64,000 bases of DNA from an uncultured Ruminococcus sp. (GTDB lineage Bacteria; Bacillota; Clostridia; Oscillospirales; Acutalibacteraceae), in contig CAJODM010000002.1 in NCBI GenBank assembly GCA_905233755.1, positions 1 through 64,000 on the forward strand, written 5' to 3'. Of this stretch, positions 51,083 through 59,120 are shown in pieces. Numbering within the stretch: position 1 is the first letter of the stretch; each line of letters starts with the position of its first letter. The position numbers were made by a program, and so were the translations under genes. Below the pieces are notes generated by a model that worked only from the letters and a program-made list of their open reading frames with translations, had not been told where the DNA came from and made no database searches.

Positions 51083-51865
51083 ATGTCCGACCAAGTGAAT
51101 ATCAGCGACATACTCGCCGCCCCGTCCGCCGATGTGCCCGCAAGTGCGCACGACGCTGCCTTTACCTATCATTTCGATGTCTTTGACGGGCCGCTCGACC
51201 TGTTGCTGACGCTCATCAGCAAGAACAAGATCGACATCTATGATATTTCGATCTCCGATCTGCTCGACCAGTACATGGCGCAGCTCGACCGCTGGCGCGA
51301 GGACGATATGGATATCGCGTCCGAGTTCCTCGAGATGGCGTCGCGGCTTGTCTATATCAAGTCCGCCATGCTCCTGCCAAAGTACGAGAACGAGGCAGAG
51401 GAGCTCAAGCAGGAGCTGACCGGCCAGCTGCTCGAGTATGCGCTGTGCCGTGAGGTGGCAAAGCAGCTTGCCCCTCTATACGACTTTGACACATTCGTCA
51501 AGCCGCCGACCAAGGTGGACTTGGACCTGACCTATACCCGCCTGCACGATCCCGCCGATATCAGCGCGGCCTATATCAGCGCTGTCGGACGCGGACGCCG
51601 TCGGCTGCCGCCCGACCGCGCGGCGTTCGCCGGCATTGTATCGAAGAAGATCGTGTCTGTATCGTCGCGCATCATCCATGTGATGCGCCGCCTGTGGCAC
51701 GGTCGCACCGTGACCTACGGCGAGCTGTTCACCGCCGCGCGCGGGCGAAGCGAGCTGGTCGCCACCTTCTTGGCGGTGCTCGAGCTCGTCAAGGGCAAGC
51801 GTGTGCGGATCGACGGCGACGGAAACGACGCCACCGTTAGGATGATTGAGGAGGATCGAAGATGA
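51083..51865 (+). CDS. scpA: Segregation and condensation protein A
   Basis: ScpA is the kleisin that bridges SMC dimers for chromosome condensation. The signature YHFDVFDGPLDLLLTLISKN, then KIDIYDISISDLLDQYM, lies at about 27-65, and the C-terminal winged-helix region VTYGELFTAARGRSELVATF is clear. Length 260 is standard. CCGGAGGTGATCG precedes the ATG. It overlaps scpB (ATGA). Confidence 0.95.
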   Translation: MSDQVNISDILAAPSADVPASAHDAAFTYHFDVFDGPLDLLLTLISKNKIDIYDISISDLLDQYMAQLDRWREDDMDIASEFLEMASRLVYIKSAMLLPKYENEAEELKQELTGQLLEYALCREVAKQLAPLYDFDTFVKPPTKVDLDLTYTRLHDPADISAAYISAVGRGRRRLPPDRAAFAGIVSKKIVSVSSRIIHVMRRLWHGRTVTYGELFTAARGRSELVATFLAVLELVKGKRVRIDGDGNDATVRMIEEDRR

Positions 51866-52500
51866 CCGATAGAGAATATCGCTGTGCGATCGAAGCCATA
51901 CTCTTCACAGCGGGTGATACGGTGGATATCCGCCGCCTGTGCGAGACGTTTGAGCTGCCCGAGACCGCTGTCGCGGAGCAGCTGCGTATCTTGATGGAAG
52001 AGTATGCCGCTGCCGACCGCGGCATCACCATCATCCGGCTCGGCACCGCCTATCAGATGGTCACCGTCAAGGCGTGCGCGTCCTATGTCCGCAAGGCGAT
52101 GGACCTGAGACGCAACGTCCCGCTGTCCCAGGCAGCGATGGAGGTGCTCGCCGTCATCGCCTATAACCAGCCGGTCACCAAGTCGTTTGTCGAGCAGGTG
52201 CGCGGCGTCGACTGCTCGGGCGTTATCGGTTCGCTGACGTCCAAGGGGCTGATCGAGGAGCGCGGGCGGCTCGAGCTGCCCGGACGGCCGCTGCTCTATG
52301 GCACGACCGAGAACTTCCTTCGATGCTTCAACGTCTCTTCTCTGGACGAGCTGCCGCCGATCCCCAAGTCCGACGACAGGAACGACAGCGGCCAGCAGCT
52401 CTCGATCTTTGACGAGGGCTCCGATGAGATCACCGATACGGGTGATCCGATCGTCGAGACCGCCATCGGGGACGATGCCCCCGATACAGCCGAGGGATAG
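51862..52500 (+). CDS. scpB: Segregation and condensation protein B
   Basis: ScpB is the second SMC-associated subunit, with two winged-helix domains. EAILFTAGDTVDIRRLCE at the N-terminus, and AAMEVLAVIAYNQPVTKSFV continuing into EQVRGVDCSGVIGSL, are typical. The product is 212 residues with an acidic tail. Confidence 0.95.
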   Translation: MTDREYRCAIEAILFTAGDTVDIRRLCETFELPETAVAEQLRILMEEYAAADRGITIIRLGTAYQMVTVKACASYVRKAMDLRRNVPLSQAAMEVLAVIAYNQPVTKSFVEQVRGVDCSGVIGSLTSKGLIEERGRLELPGRPLLYGTTENFLRCFNVSSLDELPPIPKSDDRNDSGQQLSIFDEGSDEITDTGDPIVETAIGDDAPDTAEG

Positions 52501-52504
52501 GGCT

Positions 52505-53137
52505 TTGATTGCTTTGTTCATCGTCCTCGGGATCCTGCTGCTGCTCTTTCTGATCCTGATGATACGCGTGCAGGTGTTCGCGACCTACTCGGATGAGCTG
52601 ACGCTCTATATCAAGGTGCTCTTCATCCGTATCCCGCTGATCCCTCCCGCCGACAAGAAACCGAAGAAAGAGCCCACCCCCAAAAAGAAGAAGCCCAAAG
52701 AAGACAAGCCCAAGGAGAACGAGCCCGACAAGGAGCCAAAGCCGTCCTTTCTCTCTCGCCTTAAGGAGAAGAAGGGGCTGACCGGCCTGCTGTCGCTGTT
52801 GACGTCCGTCGCTAAGATCGCGGGCACGCTGCTCAAGAACCTCTTCTCCCATATCGTGATCCATCGGTTTGATTTGGGCATCGCGCTCTCGGGCGAGGAC
52901 GCGTCGAGTGTCGCGCTGAACTACGGGCGGCTGTGCTCGGTGGTCTATCCCGCTGTGGATATCATCGTTGCCGCCACCGTCTGCCGCGACTATCATGTGA
53001 CGCTCGAGCCGGTGTTCGATTCCGATCGGGATACCGAGATCTCGGTGGACCTGCACGCCCATCTGCGCGTGATATTTGCGGTGTGGGAGGCGCTCAAGGC
53101 AGGCGTGAAGCTGCTCTTAGTAAGACTGAAACTGTAA
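52505..53137 (+). CDS. DUF2953 domain protein
   Basis: The protein has about 210 residues and starts with TTG at 52505, 4 bp past scpB and after GAGGGATAGGGCT. An N-terminal membrane helix (ALFIVLGILLLLFLILMI) leads to a charged linker of Lys, Glu and Pro (about 50-85). The C-terminal domain (about 110-205) has the DUF2953 pattern (HIVIHRFDLGIALSGEDAS, then NYGRLCSVVYPAVDI). This family is usually found beside gerW/ytfJ, as here, and is associated with sporulating Firmicutes. The open frame further upstream lies inside scpB and is rejected. Confidence 0.8.
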   Translation: MIALFIVLGILLLLFLILMIRVQVFATYSDELTLYIKVLFIRIPLIPPADKKPKKEPTPKKKKPKEDKPKENEPDKEPKPSFLSRLKEKKGLTGLLSLLTSVAKIAGTLLKNLFSHIVIHRFDLGIALSGEDASSVALNYGRLCSVVYPAVDIIVAATVCRDYHVTLEPVFDSDRDTEISVDLHAHLRVIFAVWEALKAGVKLLLVRLKL

Positions 53138-53157
53138 CCTTTTAAGGAGGATATATC

Positions 53158-53574
53158 ATGAGTGAACATCCGATTAACAGCTTGATGGATACCACCATGC
53201 GCAAGATTCGCGAGCTGGTGAACGCCAACACTATCGTCGGCGATCCCATCACCACCCCCGACGGCATGACCATCATCCCGATCAGCAAGGTCAGCTACGG
53301 GTTTGCGTCCGGCGGCTCTGACCTGCCGACCAAGAAGGACAACCGCGAGTGCTTCGGCGGCGGTTCGGGTGCGGGCGTCACTATCACCCCCATCGGCTTT
53401 CTCTCGATTGCCGACGGCAAGGTCAAGATGATCCCGATCGAGAAGTTCGATTCTCCGGTGGATCGCGCCGTCAGCATGATCCCCGAGGTCGCCGATAAGA
53501 TCACCGGATTCATCAAGAAGCGCAAGAACGACGAGACGGATCTGGAGAGTGATCTCGAGGACTTTGAGCTGTAA
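53158..53574 (+). CDS. gerW: GerW family sporulation protein (YtfJ)
   Basis: The 138-residue protein matches GerW/YtfJ: HPINSLMDTTMRKIRELVNA, IIPISKVSYGFASGGSD, the Gly-rich CFGGGSGAGVTITPIGFL and a Lys-rich tail. B. subtilis GerW is needed for normal spore germination. AAGGAGG precedes the ATG. It supports sporulation capacity in this organism, together with spoVM. Confidence 0.93.
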   Translation: MSEHPINSLMDTTMRKIRELVNANTIVGDPITTPDGMTIIPISKVSYGFASGGSDLPTKKDNRECFGGGSGAGVTITPIGFLSIADGKVKMIPIEKFDSPVDRAVSMIPEVADKITGFIKKRKNDETDLESDLEDFEL

Positions 53575-53614
53575 TATTTCGTGCATCGCGCTCGTATCAT
53601 GATACAGGTGATGG

Positions 53615-54739
53615 ATGATGATACGGCGCGTGATCTCGGTGATATTCTCAGCGGTGTTGCTGATGGGCCTGTCTGTCGGCTTTTCTGCCGATAGGGTGAG
53701 CTGTTCTGCCGATGCCTATGCGCTCTACTGCGTCAACAACGGCGAGCTGCTCCTCTCGCGCGATGAGACGGCCCCGCTTTCGATGGCGTCCACCACGAAG
53801 GTCATGTCCGCGTGGCTGACGCTCGAGCAGGCACAGCGTGACGATCGTGTCGTCACCTTTACCGATGAGATGATCGCCGAGGGCAGCTCGATGTATCTGC
53901 AGGTGGGCGAGCAGCTGCACCTGTCCGACCTTGCGGTCGGTATGCTGCTGTGCTCGGGCAACGACGCCGCCAACGCCGCGGCGATCGCTATAGGCGGGAG
54001 CATCGAGGGCTTTGCAAAGAGGATGAACGCCCGCGCTGCCGCTATCGGGATGACACAGACCCACTTTGTCACCCCGAGCGGGCTCGATGACGACGACCAC
54101 TACTCCACCGCGTACGATATGGCGCTGTTGCTCGCCGCAGCGATGGAGAATGATTCTTTCAGAGAAATATGCGGTTCATCGACGATGCAGGTCTCCTTTG
54201 TCTATCCGCCCGACAAGCGCGTCAGCTATCAGAATCATAACCGCCTCTTGTCGCTCTATCCCGACTGTATCGGCGGCAAGACCGGCTATACCGAGAAGTC
54301 CGGCCGATGCCTGGTCTCCTGTGCCGAGCGCGACGGCGTGCGGCTCGTGTGCGTGACGCTCGGCGATCCCGACGACTGGGACGACCATATGGCACTGTTT
54401 GATGAGGGCTTTGAGCAGCTGCGCGCCGTATCTCTCGGCGAGAGCCGCTATACCGTTGCTGTCGCAGGCGGCGATCACGATACGCTGACGCTGACAGCCG
54501 ATCTGCGCTATCTGCCGGTGGTGCCCGCCGGTTCGCCCGATCCGACCGTAGCGGTCTATCTGCCTGCGTTCGCCTATGCGCCGATATCGCGCGGCGATGT
54601 GCTCGGCGAGGTGCGCTGTACCGTCCAAGATCACGTCATCGCGTCCTATCCGCTCACAGCGTCATCGTCGGTGGATCGGATAGATGTGAAGATAACATTA
54701 CTCGATAGATTAAAGGAACTTTTACCGTGGCACAGCTAG
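53615..54739 (+). CDS. dacF: D-alanyl-D-alanine carboxypeptidase (DacF-type PBP)
   Basis: A signal peptide (about 1-32) precedes the penicillin-binding domain. The active motifs are SMASTTKVM (Ser near 59, Lys near 62), SGNDAANA (about 115) and KTGYTEKSG (about 222). The C-terminal beta domain (about 280-365) is typical of class C low-molecular-mass PBPs. It removes the terminal D-Ala from muropeptides. The 3' end overlaps the rluB-like gene by 13 nt. The neighbourhood with gerW suggests a role in spore or vegetative wall maturation. Confidence 0.92.
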   Translation: MMIRRVISVIFSAVLLMGLSVGFSADRVSCSADAYALYCVNNGELLLSRDETAPLSMASTTKVMSAWLTLEQAQRDDRVVTFTDEMIAEGSSMYLQVGEQLHLSDLAVGMLLCSGNDAANAAAIAIGGSIEGFAKRMNARAAAIGMTQTHFVTPSGLDDDDHYSTAYDMALLLAAAMENDSFREICGSSTMQVSFVYPPDKRVSYQNHNRLLSLYPDCIGGKTGYTEKSGRCLVSCAERDGVRLVCVTLGDPDDWDDHMALFDEGFEQLRAVSLGESRYTVAVAGGDHDTLTLTADLRYLPVVPAGSPDPTVAVYLPAFAYAPISRGDVLGEVRCTVQDHVIASYPLTASSSVDRIDVKITLLDRLKELLPWHS

Positions 54740-55479
54740 TTCGATTGCAGAAGATGCTCGCCGACTGCGGCGTTGCATCCAGAAGAAAAAGTGAAGAGCT
54801 CATCCGTCAGGGTCGTGTCAAGGTCAACGGCCGTCCTGCCGAGATAGGGGATAAGGTCGACCCTGCTCGCGACAAGGTCTATGTCAGCGGCCGCCGCGTC
54901 ACCGGCACCGCCCGTCCCGCCAAGCGATATATCATGCTCAACAAGCCGCGCGGCGTGCTCACCACCATGAGCGACGAGCGCGGTCGCCGCTGTGTCGCCG
55001 ACCTGATAAGCGATATCGACGAGCGCGTCTATCCCGTCGGACGACTTGACCGCGACAGCGAGGGGATGCTGCTGTTGACGAACGACGGCGACTTTGCGAA
55101 CCATATCATGCACCCGAAGAAGCACGTCAACAAGGTCTACCGCGTTACGGTGCGCCCCAACATCACCGACGAGCAGGCGTCGCGCCTGTCTGCGGGCGTT
55201 GTGATCGACGGCCGCATGACTGCCCCTGCCTCTGTGCGCGTTGTCAGCAGGGAGCAGGAGCGCTGTGTGCTCGAGCTTGTCATCCGCGAGGGCCGCAACC
55301 GCCAGATCCGCAAGATGTGCGACTGTGTCGGGCTGACGGTCGTCCGGCTCAAGCGGATCGCCATCGGCGGTGTGAAGCTCGGCGGGCTGCGTTCGGGCGA
55401 CTTTCGCGATCTGACCGAGATGGAGGTCAAGAAGCTGCTCGCCGATCCCAACCCGAACAAGCAATTCTCAAAGGTATGA
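54727..55479 (+). CDS. rluB: RsuA/RluB family rRNA pseudouridine synthase
   Basis: The 250-residue enzyme has an S4 domain (VRLQKMLADCGVASRRKSEE, about 4-60) and the catalytic domain with PVGRLDRDSEGMLLLTNDG (catalytic Asp) and REGRNRQIRKMC. It starts with GTG inside the carboxypeptidase gene, after AAAGGAAC. RluB acts on 23S rRNA U2605 in E. coli; placement after scpAB is typical for RluB. Confidence 0.93.
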   Translation: MAQLVRLQKMLADCGVASRRKSEELIRQGRVKVNGRPAEIGDKVDPARDKVYVSGRRVTGTARPAKRYIMLNKPRGVLTTMSDERGRRCVADLISDIDERVYPVGRLDRDSEGMLLLTNDGDFANHIMHPKKHVNKVYRVTVRPNITDEQASRLSAGVVIDGRMTAPASVRVVSREQERCVLELVIREGRNRQIRKMCDCVGLTVVRLKRIAIGGVKLGGLRSGDFRDLTEMEVKKLLADPNPNKQFSKV

Positions 55480-55483
55480 TCCT

Positions 55484-55834
55484 ATGCTAGTTATCAAACC
55501 CGATCCCCATAACGACACCGCTGATTCAAAGCGTCTCTCTGCCTATATCGACGATATGCCCTGCGGCTATGTCCGGTTTCATCATCGCGGCTATATCCTC
55601 GTTTTGGATGAGCTGCTGCCGCTGCCCGACAGCGTCGGGGCGATAGAGCCGGAGACCTATCGGATCCTCGATCTTCTCATCCGCGCGCTCGGCTCCTATG
55701 GGCTGAACCACAGCTGCTTTTATCTCGAGTGCGAGAACCCGATGCTGTATCCTGTGCTCGAGCAGCTCCGCTTCTACTCCGGCGATGGCATCATGAAGAG
55801 CGATCTTGGGCGCATTCTGCGATCATCCCACTAG
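55484..55834 (+). CDS. Hypothetical protein (116 aa)
   Basis: This small soluble protein has no Cys cluster or membrane helix. The central YVRFHHRGYILVLDELLPLP, the SYGLNHSCFYLECENPML segment and a terminal KSDLGRILRSSH resemble the strands and last helix of a reduced acetyltransferase-like fold, but no clear acetyl-CoA loop is visible. It follows rluB by 4 bp with an AAAGGTATGATCC SD and is the last gene before a terminator. Confidence 0.72.
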   Translation: MLVIKPDPHNDTADSKRLSAYIDDMPCGYVRFHHRGYILVLDELLPLPDSVGAIEPETYRILDLLIRALGSYGLNHSCFYLECENPMLYPVLEQLRFYSGDGIMKSDLGRILRSSH

Positions 55835-55860
55835 CCGTATCGGATATCCTACTGCTTTAT

Positions 55861-55893
55861 GTCGTGTAAATTATTGATTTACGCGACTTTTTT
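55861..55893 (+). terminator. Terminator after the scpAB-rluB run
   Basis: GTCGTGTAAAT (55861-55871) pairs with ATTTACGCGAC (55877-55887), with one G-T pair, followed by TTTTTT. Confidence 0.85.
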
Positions 55894-55894
55894 C

Positions 55895-55923
55895 TTGTAT
55901 TTTCCGCTCTTTTGCGCTATAAT
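55895..55923 (+). promoter_or_regulatory. Sigma-A promoter of the carboxyltransferase trio
   Basis: TTGTAT (55895-55900) and TATAAT (55918-55923) are 17 bp apart. Confidence 0.78.
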
Positions 55924-55977
55924 ATATTTTGAGCTAATTTGGAGTTATCCTCAATTTTCAGAAACGGAGGAATGAGA

Positions 55978-57264
55978 ATGAGTAAAGAAACGAATCCGTC
56001 TGCCCGCCAGGTGCTGACATCCTTCTTTGACGACGGCAGTTTCATCGAGACTGACGCGTATCTCAAGGGGGAAGAAGCGGCCGAGGCCATCACCGGCTAC
56101 GGTACCGTCGACGGCGTATCGGTCTATGCGTTCGCCCAGGATGCCGATGTGGCGGGCGGCGCGATGAGCACGATCCAGAGCCGCAAGCTCTCCAAGCTCT
56201 ACACCATGGCGCTCAAGACCGGCGCTCCGCTGGTCGGGTTCTATGATTCTGTCGGCGGCAAGCTGACACAGGGATGTGACCTGCTGTCCGCCTACGGCGA
56301 TATATTGCGCAAGAGCACCAAGCTCTCCGGCGTGGTGCCGCGGATCTCAGTGGTGCTGGGGAACTGTCTCGGCGCGGGCGCGCTGACCGCTGTGTCGTCC
56401 GACTTTGTCATCGTGACCGAATCGGCGCGGCTGTCTGTCGATGTACTCGCATCCGATGCGGATGCCGATACCAACCGCAAGAACGGTACCGCCCAGTTCG
56501 TCGTTCCCGATACCGCCGCCGCGATCGCGAAAGCGCGCGATATCCTCTCCTATTTGCCGTCCAATAACCTCGACGCAGCACCTGCGTTCGAGAGCGTCGG
56601 ACCCTATGACGCCCCCGATAAGTTCCCCAAGCTGATCGCCGATGCCGACTCGCTCCTATGTGTGTCCGACGGCTACGGCGACCGGTGCGTCTGCACCGCG
56701 TTTGCGAGGGTCGACGGGAGGACGGTCGGCTTTGTCGTCACCAAGGGCACCGCGATCTGTCACAAGGGCGCGAAGAAGATCTACCGATTTGTCCGGTTCT
56801 GCGACGCGTTCTCGATCCCGGTTTTGACCCTTGTCGATACCGACGGATTTCGTGAGCTGTCCGACGCGTCCGGCGTGATCGCCGCCTATACCGACGCCAC
56901 CACCGCCAAGATCGCCGTGATCTACGGCAAGGCGGTCGGAGCCGCCTATATCGCGCTTGCGGGGTCATCCTCGGGGAGCGATGCGGTATTCGCCACCGCC
57001 GATGCGATCGTCTCCCCGGTCGAGCCCGTCGCCGCCGCCTATCTGCTTGACGGTGCGATCGCCGACCTTCCCGCTGATCGGCAGCGTGCCGCCGCCGACA
57101 GCTTTGTGCGGGCGAACCTGACTGCCGTATCTGCCGCCGAGAGCGGCGCGATCGACGATATTGTCGATCAGACCACCGTGCGTGCGCGGGTGATCGCTGC
57201 ACTCGACGTGCTGTCGACCAAGCGCACCGCTTCCATCCCGAAGAAACACACCACACTGCTCTGA
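55978..57264 (+). CDS. Carboxyl transferase domain protein (acyl-CoA carboxylase beta / 12S-like)
   Basis: The 428-residue protein has two crotonase-like halves: GYGTVDGVSVYAFAQDADVA and VLGNCLGAGALTAVS in the first, and TKGTAICHKGAKKIYRFVRF and YGKAVGAAYIALAGS in the second. These are the CoA and biotin oxyanion regions of acyl-CoA carboxyltransferases. It is shorter than typical 510-520 residue subunits and lacks most of the N-terminal ARERI helix region. The ATG at 55978 is about 6 nt after GGAGGA. With the biotin carrier and OadA-like subunits it could transfer CO2 between an acyl-CoA and pyruvate/oxaloacetate; the acyl group is unknown. Confidence 0.83.
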   Translation: MSKETNPSARQVLTSFFDDGSFIETDAYLKGEEAAEAITGYGTVDGVSVYAFAQDADVAGGAMSTIQSRKLSKLYTMALKTGAPLVGFYDSVGGKLTQGCDLLSAYGDILRKSTKLSGVVPRISVVLGNCLGAGALTAVSSDFVIVTESARLSVDVLASDADADTNRKNGTAQFVVPDTAAAIAKARDILSYLPSNNLDAAPAFESVGPYDAPDKFPKLIADADSLLCVSDGYGDRCVCTAFARVDGRTVGFVVTKGTAICHKGAKKIYRFVRFCDAFSIPVLTLVDTDGFRELSDASGVIAAYTDATTAKIAVIYGKAVGAAYIALAGSSSGSDAVFATADAIVSPVEPVAAAYLLDGAIADLPADRQRAAADSFVRANLTAVSAAESGAIDDIVDQTTVRARVIAALDVLSTKRTASIPKKHTTLL

Positions 57265-57281
57265 GAAAGGGGTATTATGAT

Positions 57282-57647
57282 ATGAAGAACTTACGCATCA
57301 CCGTTAACGGCACCGCCTATGACGTCCAGGTCGAGGAGCTCGGCGAGACCGCCGCGCCGTCCGCTGCACCTGTCGCTGCTCCCGCTCCGGTGAAGACTCC
57401 CGTCACGCCGGCAGCGACTCCCGCTTCTCCTGCCGGCGAGACCGTGTCCGCGCCGATGCCCGGCACCATCCTCTCGATCGCTGCCACTCCCGGCAAGGCG
57501 GTCAAGAGCGGCGAGGTGTTGCTCGTGCTCGAGGCGATGAAGATGGAGAACGAGATCAAGGCGCCCCATGACGCCACCGTCGCCGCCGTGCTGGTTCAGA
57601 AGGGCGAGTCCGTCGATACCGGCGCAGCGCTCGTCACCCTTTCCTAA
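57282..57647 (+). CDS. Biotin carboxyl carrier protein
   Basis: The 121-residue protein has an N-terminal strand segment, a Pro/Ala-rich flexible linker (about 28-56) and a biotinyl domain ending in the LEAMKMENEI motif, whose Lys carries biotin. It should swing the carboxyl group between the two flanking carboxyltransferase subunits. This layout matches the 1.3S subunit of transcarboxylase and the gamma/biotin subunits of decarboxylase pumps. Confidence 0.93.
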   Translation: MKNLRITVNGTAYDVQVEELGETAAPSAAPVAAPAPVKTPVTPAATPASPAGETVSAPMPGTILSIAATPGKAVKSGEVLLVLEAMKMENEIKAPHDATVAAVLVQKGESVDTGAALVTLS

Positions 57648-57659
57648 GAGGAGCGCCGT

Positions 57660-59060
57660 ATGAGCAAGAAGATACTGGTCACCGAGACCGCGCTGCGCGA
57701 CGCGCACCAGTCGCTGATCGCCACCCGCATGACGACCGAACAGATGCTGCCGATCCTCGACAAGCTCGACGCCGTCGGCTACCACTCGCTCGAGTGCTGG
57801 GGCGGCGCGACGTTCGATAGCTGTCTGCGGTTCTTGAACGAGGACCCGTGGGATCGTCTGCGCACCATCCGGTCTCACTGCAAGAACACCAAGCTGCAGA
57901 TGCTCTTCCGCGGTCAGAACATGCTCGGCTACCGCCACTATGCCGACGACGTGCTGGAGTACTTTGTCCGGCGTTCGGTCGCGAACGGCATCGACATCAT
58001 CCGCATCTTTGATGCGCTGAACGATATCAAGAACCTCGCCGTCGCCGTCAAGGCGGCAAAGCATGAGGGCGCCCATGCCCAGGTCGCGATCAGCTATACC
58101 ACCGGGCCGGTGTTCACCGACGAATACTTTGTCGAGTACGCCAAGCGCATCGCCGACGCCGGCGCCGATTCTATCTGTATCAAGGATATGGCAGCGCTGC
58201 TGACGCCCTACCGCACCGAGAAGCTCGTCCGCGCCATCAAGCGCGAGGTCGACCTTCCGCTGCAGCTGCATACCCACTATACCTCGGGGCTTGCGTCCAT
58301 GTGCCTGATGAAGGGGGTCGAAGCGGGCGTCGATATGATCGACACCGCGATCTCACCCCTGGCGCTCGGTACCTCTCATGCGCCGACCGAGTCGATGGTC
58401 GCCGCGTTCATGGGCACCGAGTACGACACCGGCATCGACCTCGAACAGCTCAACGAGATCCGCGACTACTTCATGACCCTGCGCGAGACGTACCTGAGCT
58501 CGGGGCTGCTCGATCCCAAGATGCTCGCCACCGACGCCAAGGCGCTGATCTATCAGGTGCCCGGCGGGATGCTGTCGAACCTTCTTTCCCAGCTCAAGCA
58601 GGCGGGCAAGGAGGATAAGCTCATCGACGTTCTCGAAGAGGTGCCGCGCGTGCGCAACGACTCCGGCTATCCGCCGCTGGTGACCCCGACCTCCCAGATC
58701 GTCGGCACCCAGGCGGTGTTCAACGTCATCACCGGCGAGCGGTACAAGATGTGTACCAACGAGTTCAAGGATCTTGTCGCCGGCAAGTACGGCACTACCC
58801 CGATCCCGATCGACCCCGAGTTTCGCCGGTCGATCATCGGCGATATGGAGCCGGTCGAGTGCCGTCCCGCCGACCTGCTCGAGCCCGAGCTCGAGAAGCT
58901 GCGCGCCGAGATCCCGCAGTATATCCTGCAGGAGGAGGACGTGCTCAGCTACGCCCAATTCCCCAAGGTCGCCGTCGACTTCTTTGAGAAGCGGCGCGAC
59001 GCTAACGCGGGGATCAACTCTGCCCTTGTCGATCGCGAGCAGAAGATCCATCCGGTATGA
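57660..59060 (+). CDS. Oxaloacetate decarboxylase alpha / pyruvate carboxylase carboxyltransferase subunit (5S-like)
   Basis: The 466-residue protein has the carboxyltransferase TIM barrel of OadA, PycB and transcarboxylase 5S: TETALRDAHQSLIATRM (metal Asp), LFRGQNMLGYRHYADDV, the carbamylated Lys in ICIKDMAALLTP and the HTHYTSG metal ligands. The C-terminal domain (about 300-460) is present, but no biotinyl domain is fused. It interconverts oxaloacetate and pyruvate with carboxybiotin. No sodium-pump OadB gene is nearby. Confidence 0.92.
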   Translation: MSKKILVTETALRDAHQSLIATRMTTEQMLPILDKLDAVGYHSLECWGGATFDSCLRFLNEDPWDRLRTIRSHCKNTKLQMLFRGQNMLGYRHYADDVLEYFVRRSVANGIDIIRIFDALNDIKNLAVAVKAAKHEGAHAQVAISYTTGPVFTDEYFVEYAKRIADAGADSICIKDMAALLTPYRTEKLVRAIKREVDLPLQLHTHYTSGLASMCLMKGVEAGVDMIDTAISPLALGTSHAPTESMVAAFMGTEYDTGIDLEQLNEIRDYFMTLRETYLSSGLLDPKMLATDAKALIYQVPGGMLSNLLSQLKQAGKEDKLIDVLEEVPRVRNDSGYPPLVTPTSQIVGTQAVFNVITGERYKMCTNEFKDLVAGKYGTTPIPIDPEFRRSIIGDMEPVECRPADLLEPELEKLRAEIPQYILQEEDVLSYAQFPKVAVDFFEKRRDANAGINSALVDREQKIHPV

Positions 59061-59076
59061 TCGTCCCATACAATAG

Positions 59077-59110
59077 CAGCGCAGAGGTTGTCCGCCTCTG
59101 CGCTGTTTTT
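59077..59110 (+). terminator. Terminator of the carboxyltransferase operon
   Basis: CAGCGCAGAGG (59077-59087) pairs perfectly with CCTCTGCGCTG (59095-59105), followed by TTTTT. Confidence 0.88.
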
Positions 59111-59120
59111 CTCGGTCTGT

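Noticed and set aside
55978-57264. Carboxyltransferase as a pseudogene because it is short
   Set aside because: The frame is intact, has a promoter and SD, and keeps both oxyanion regions; the missing part is at the N-terminus only.
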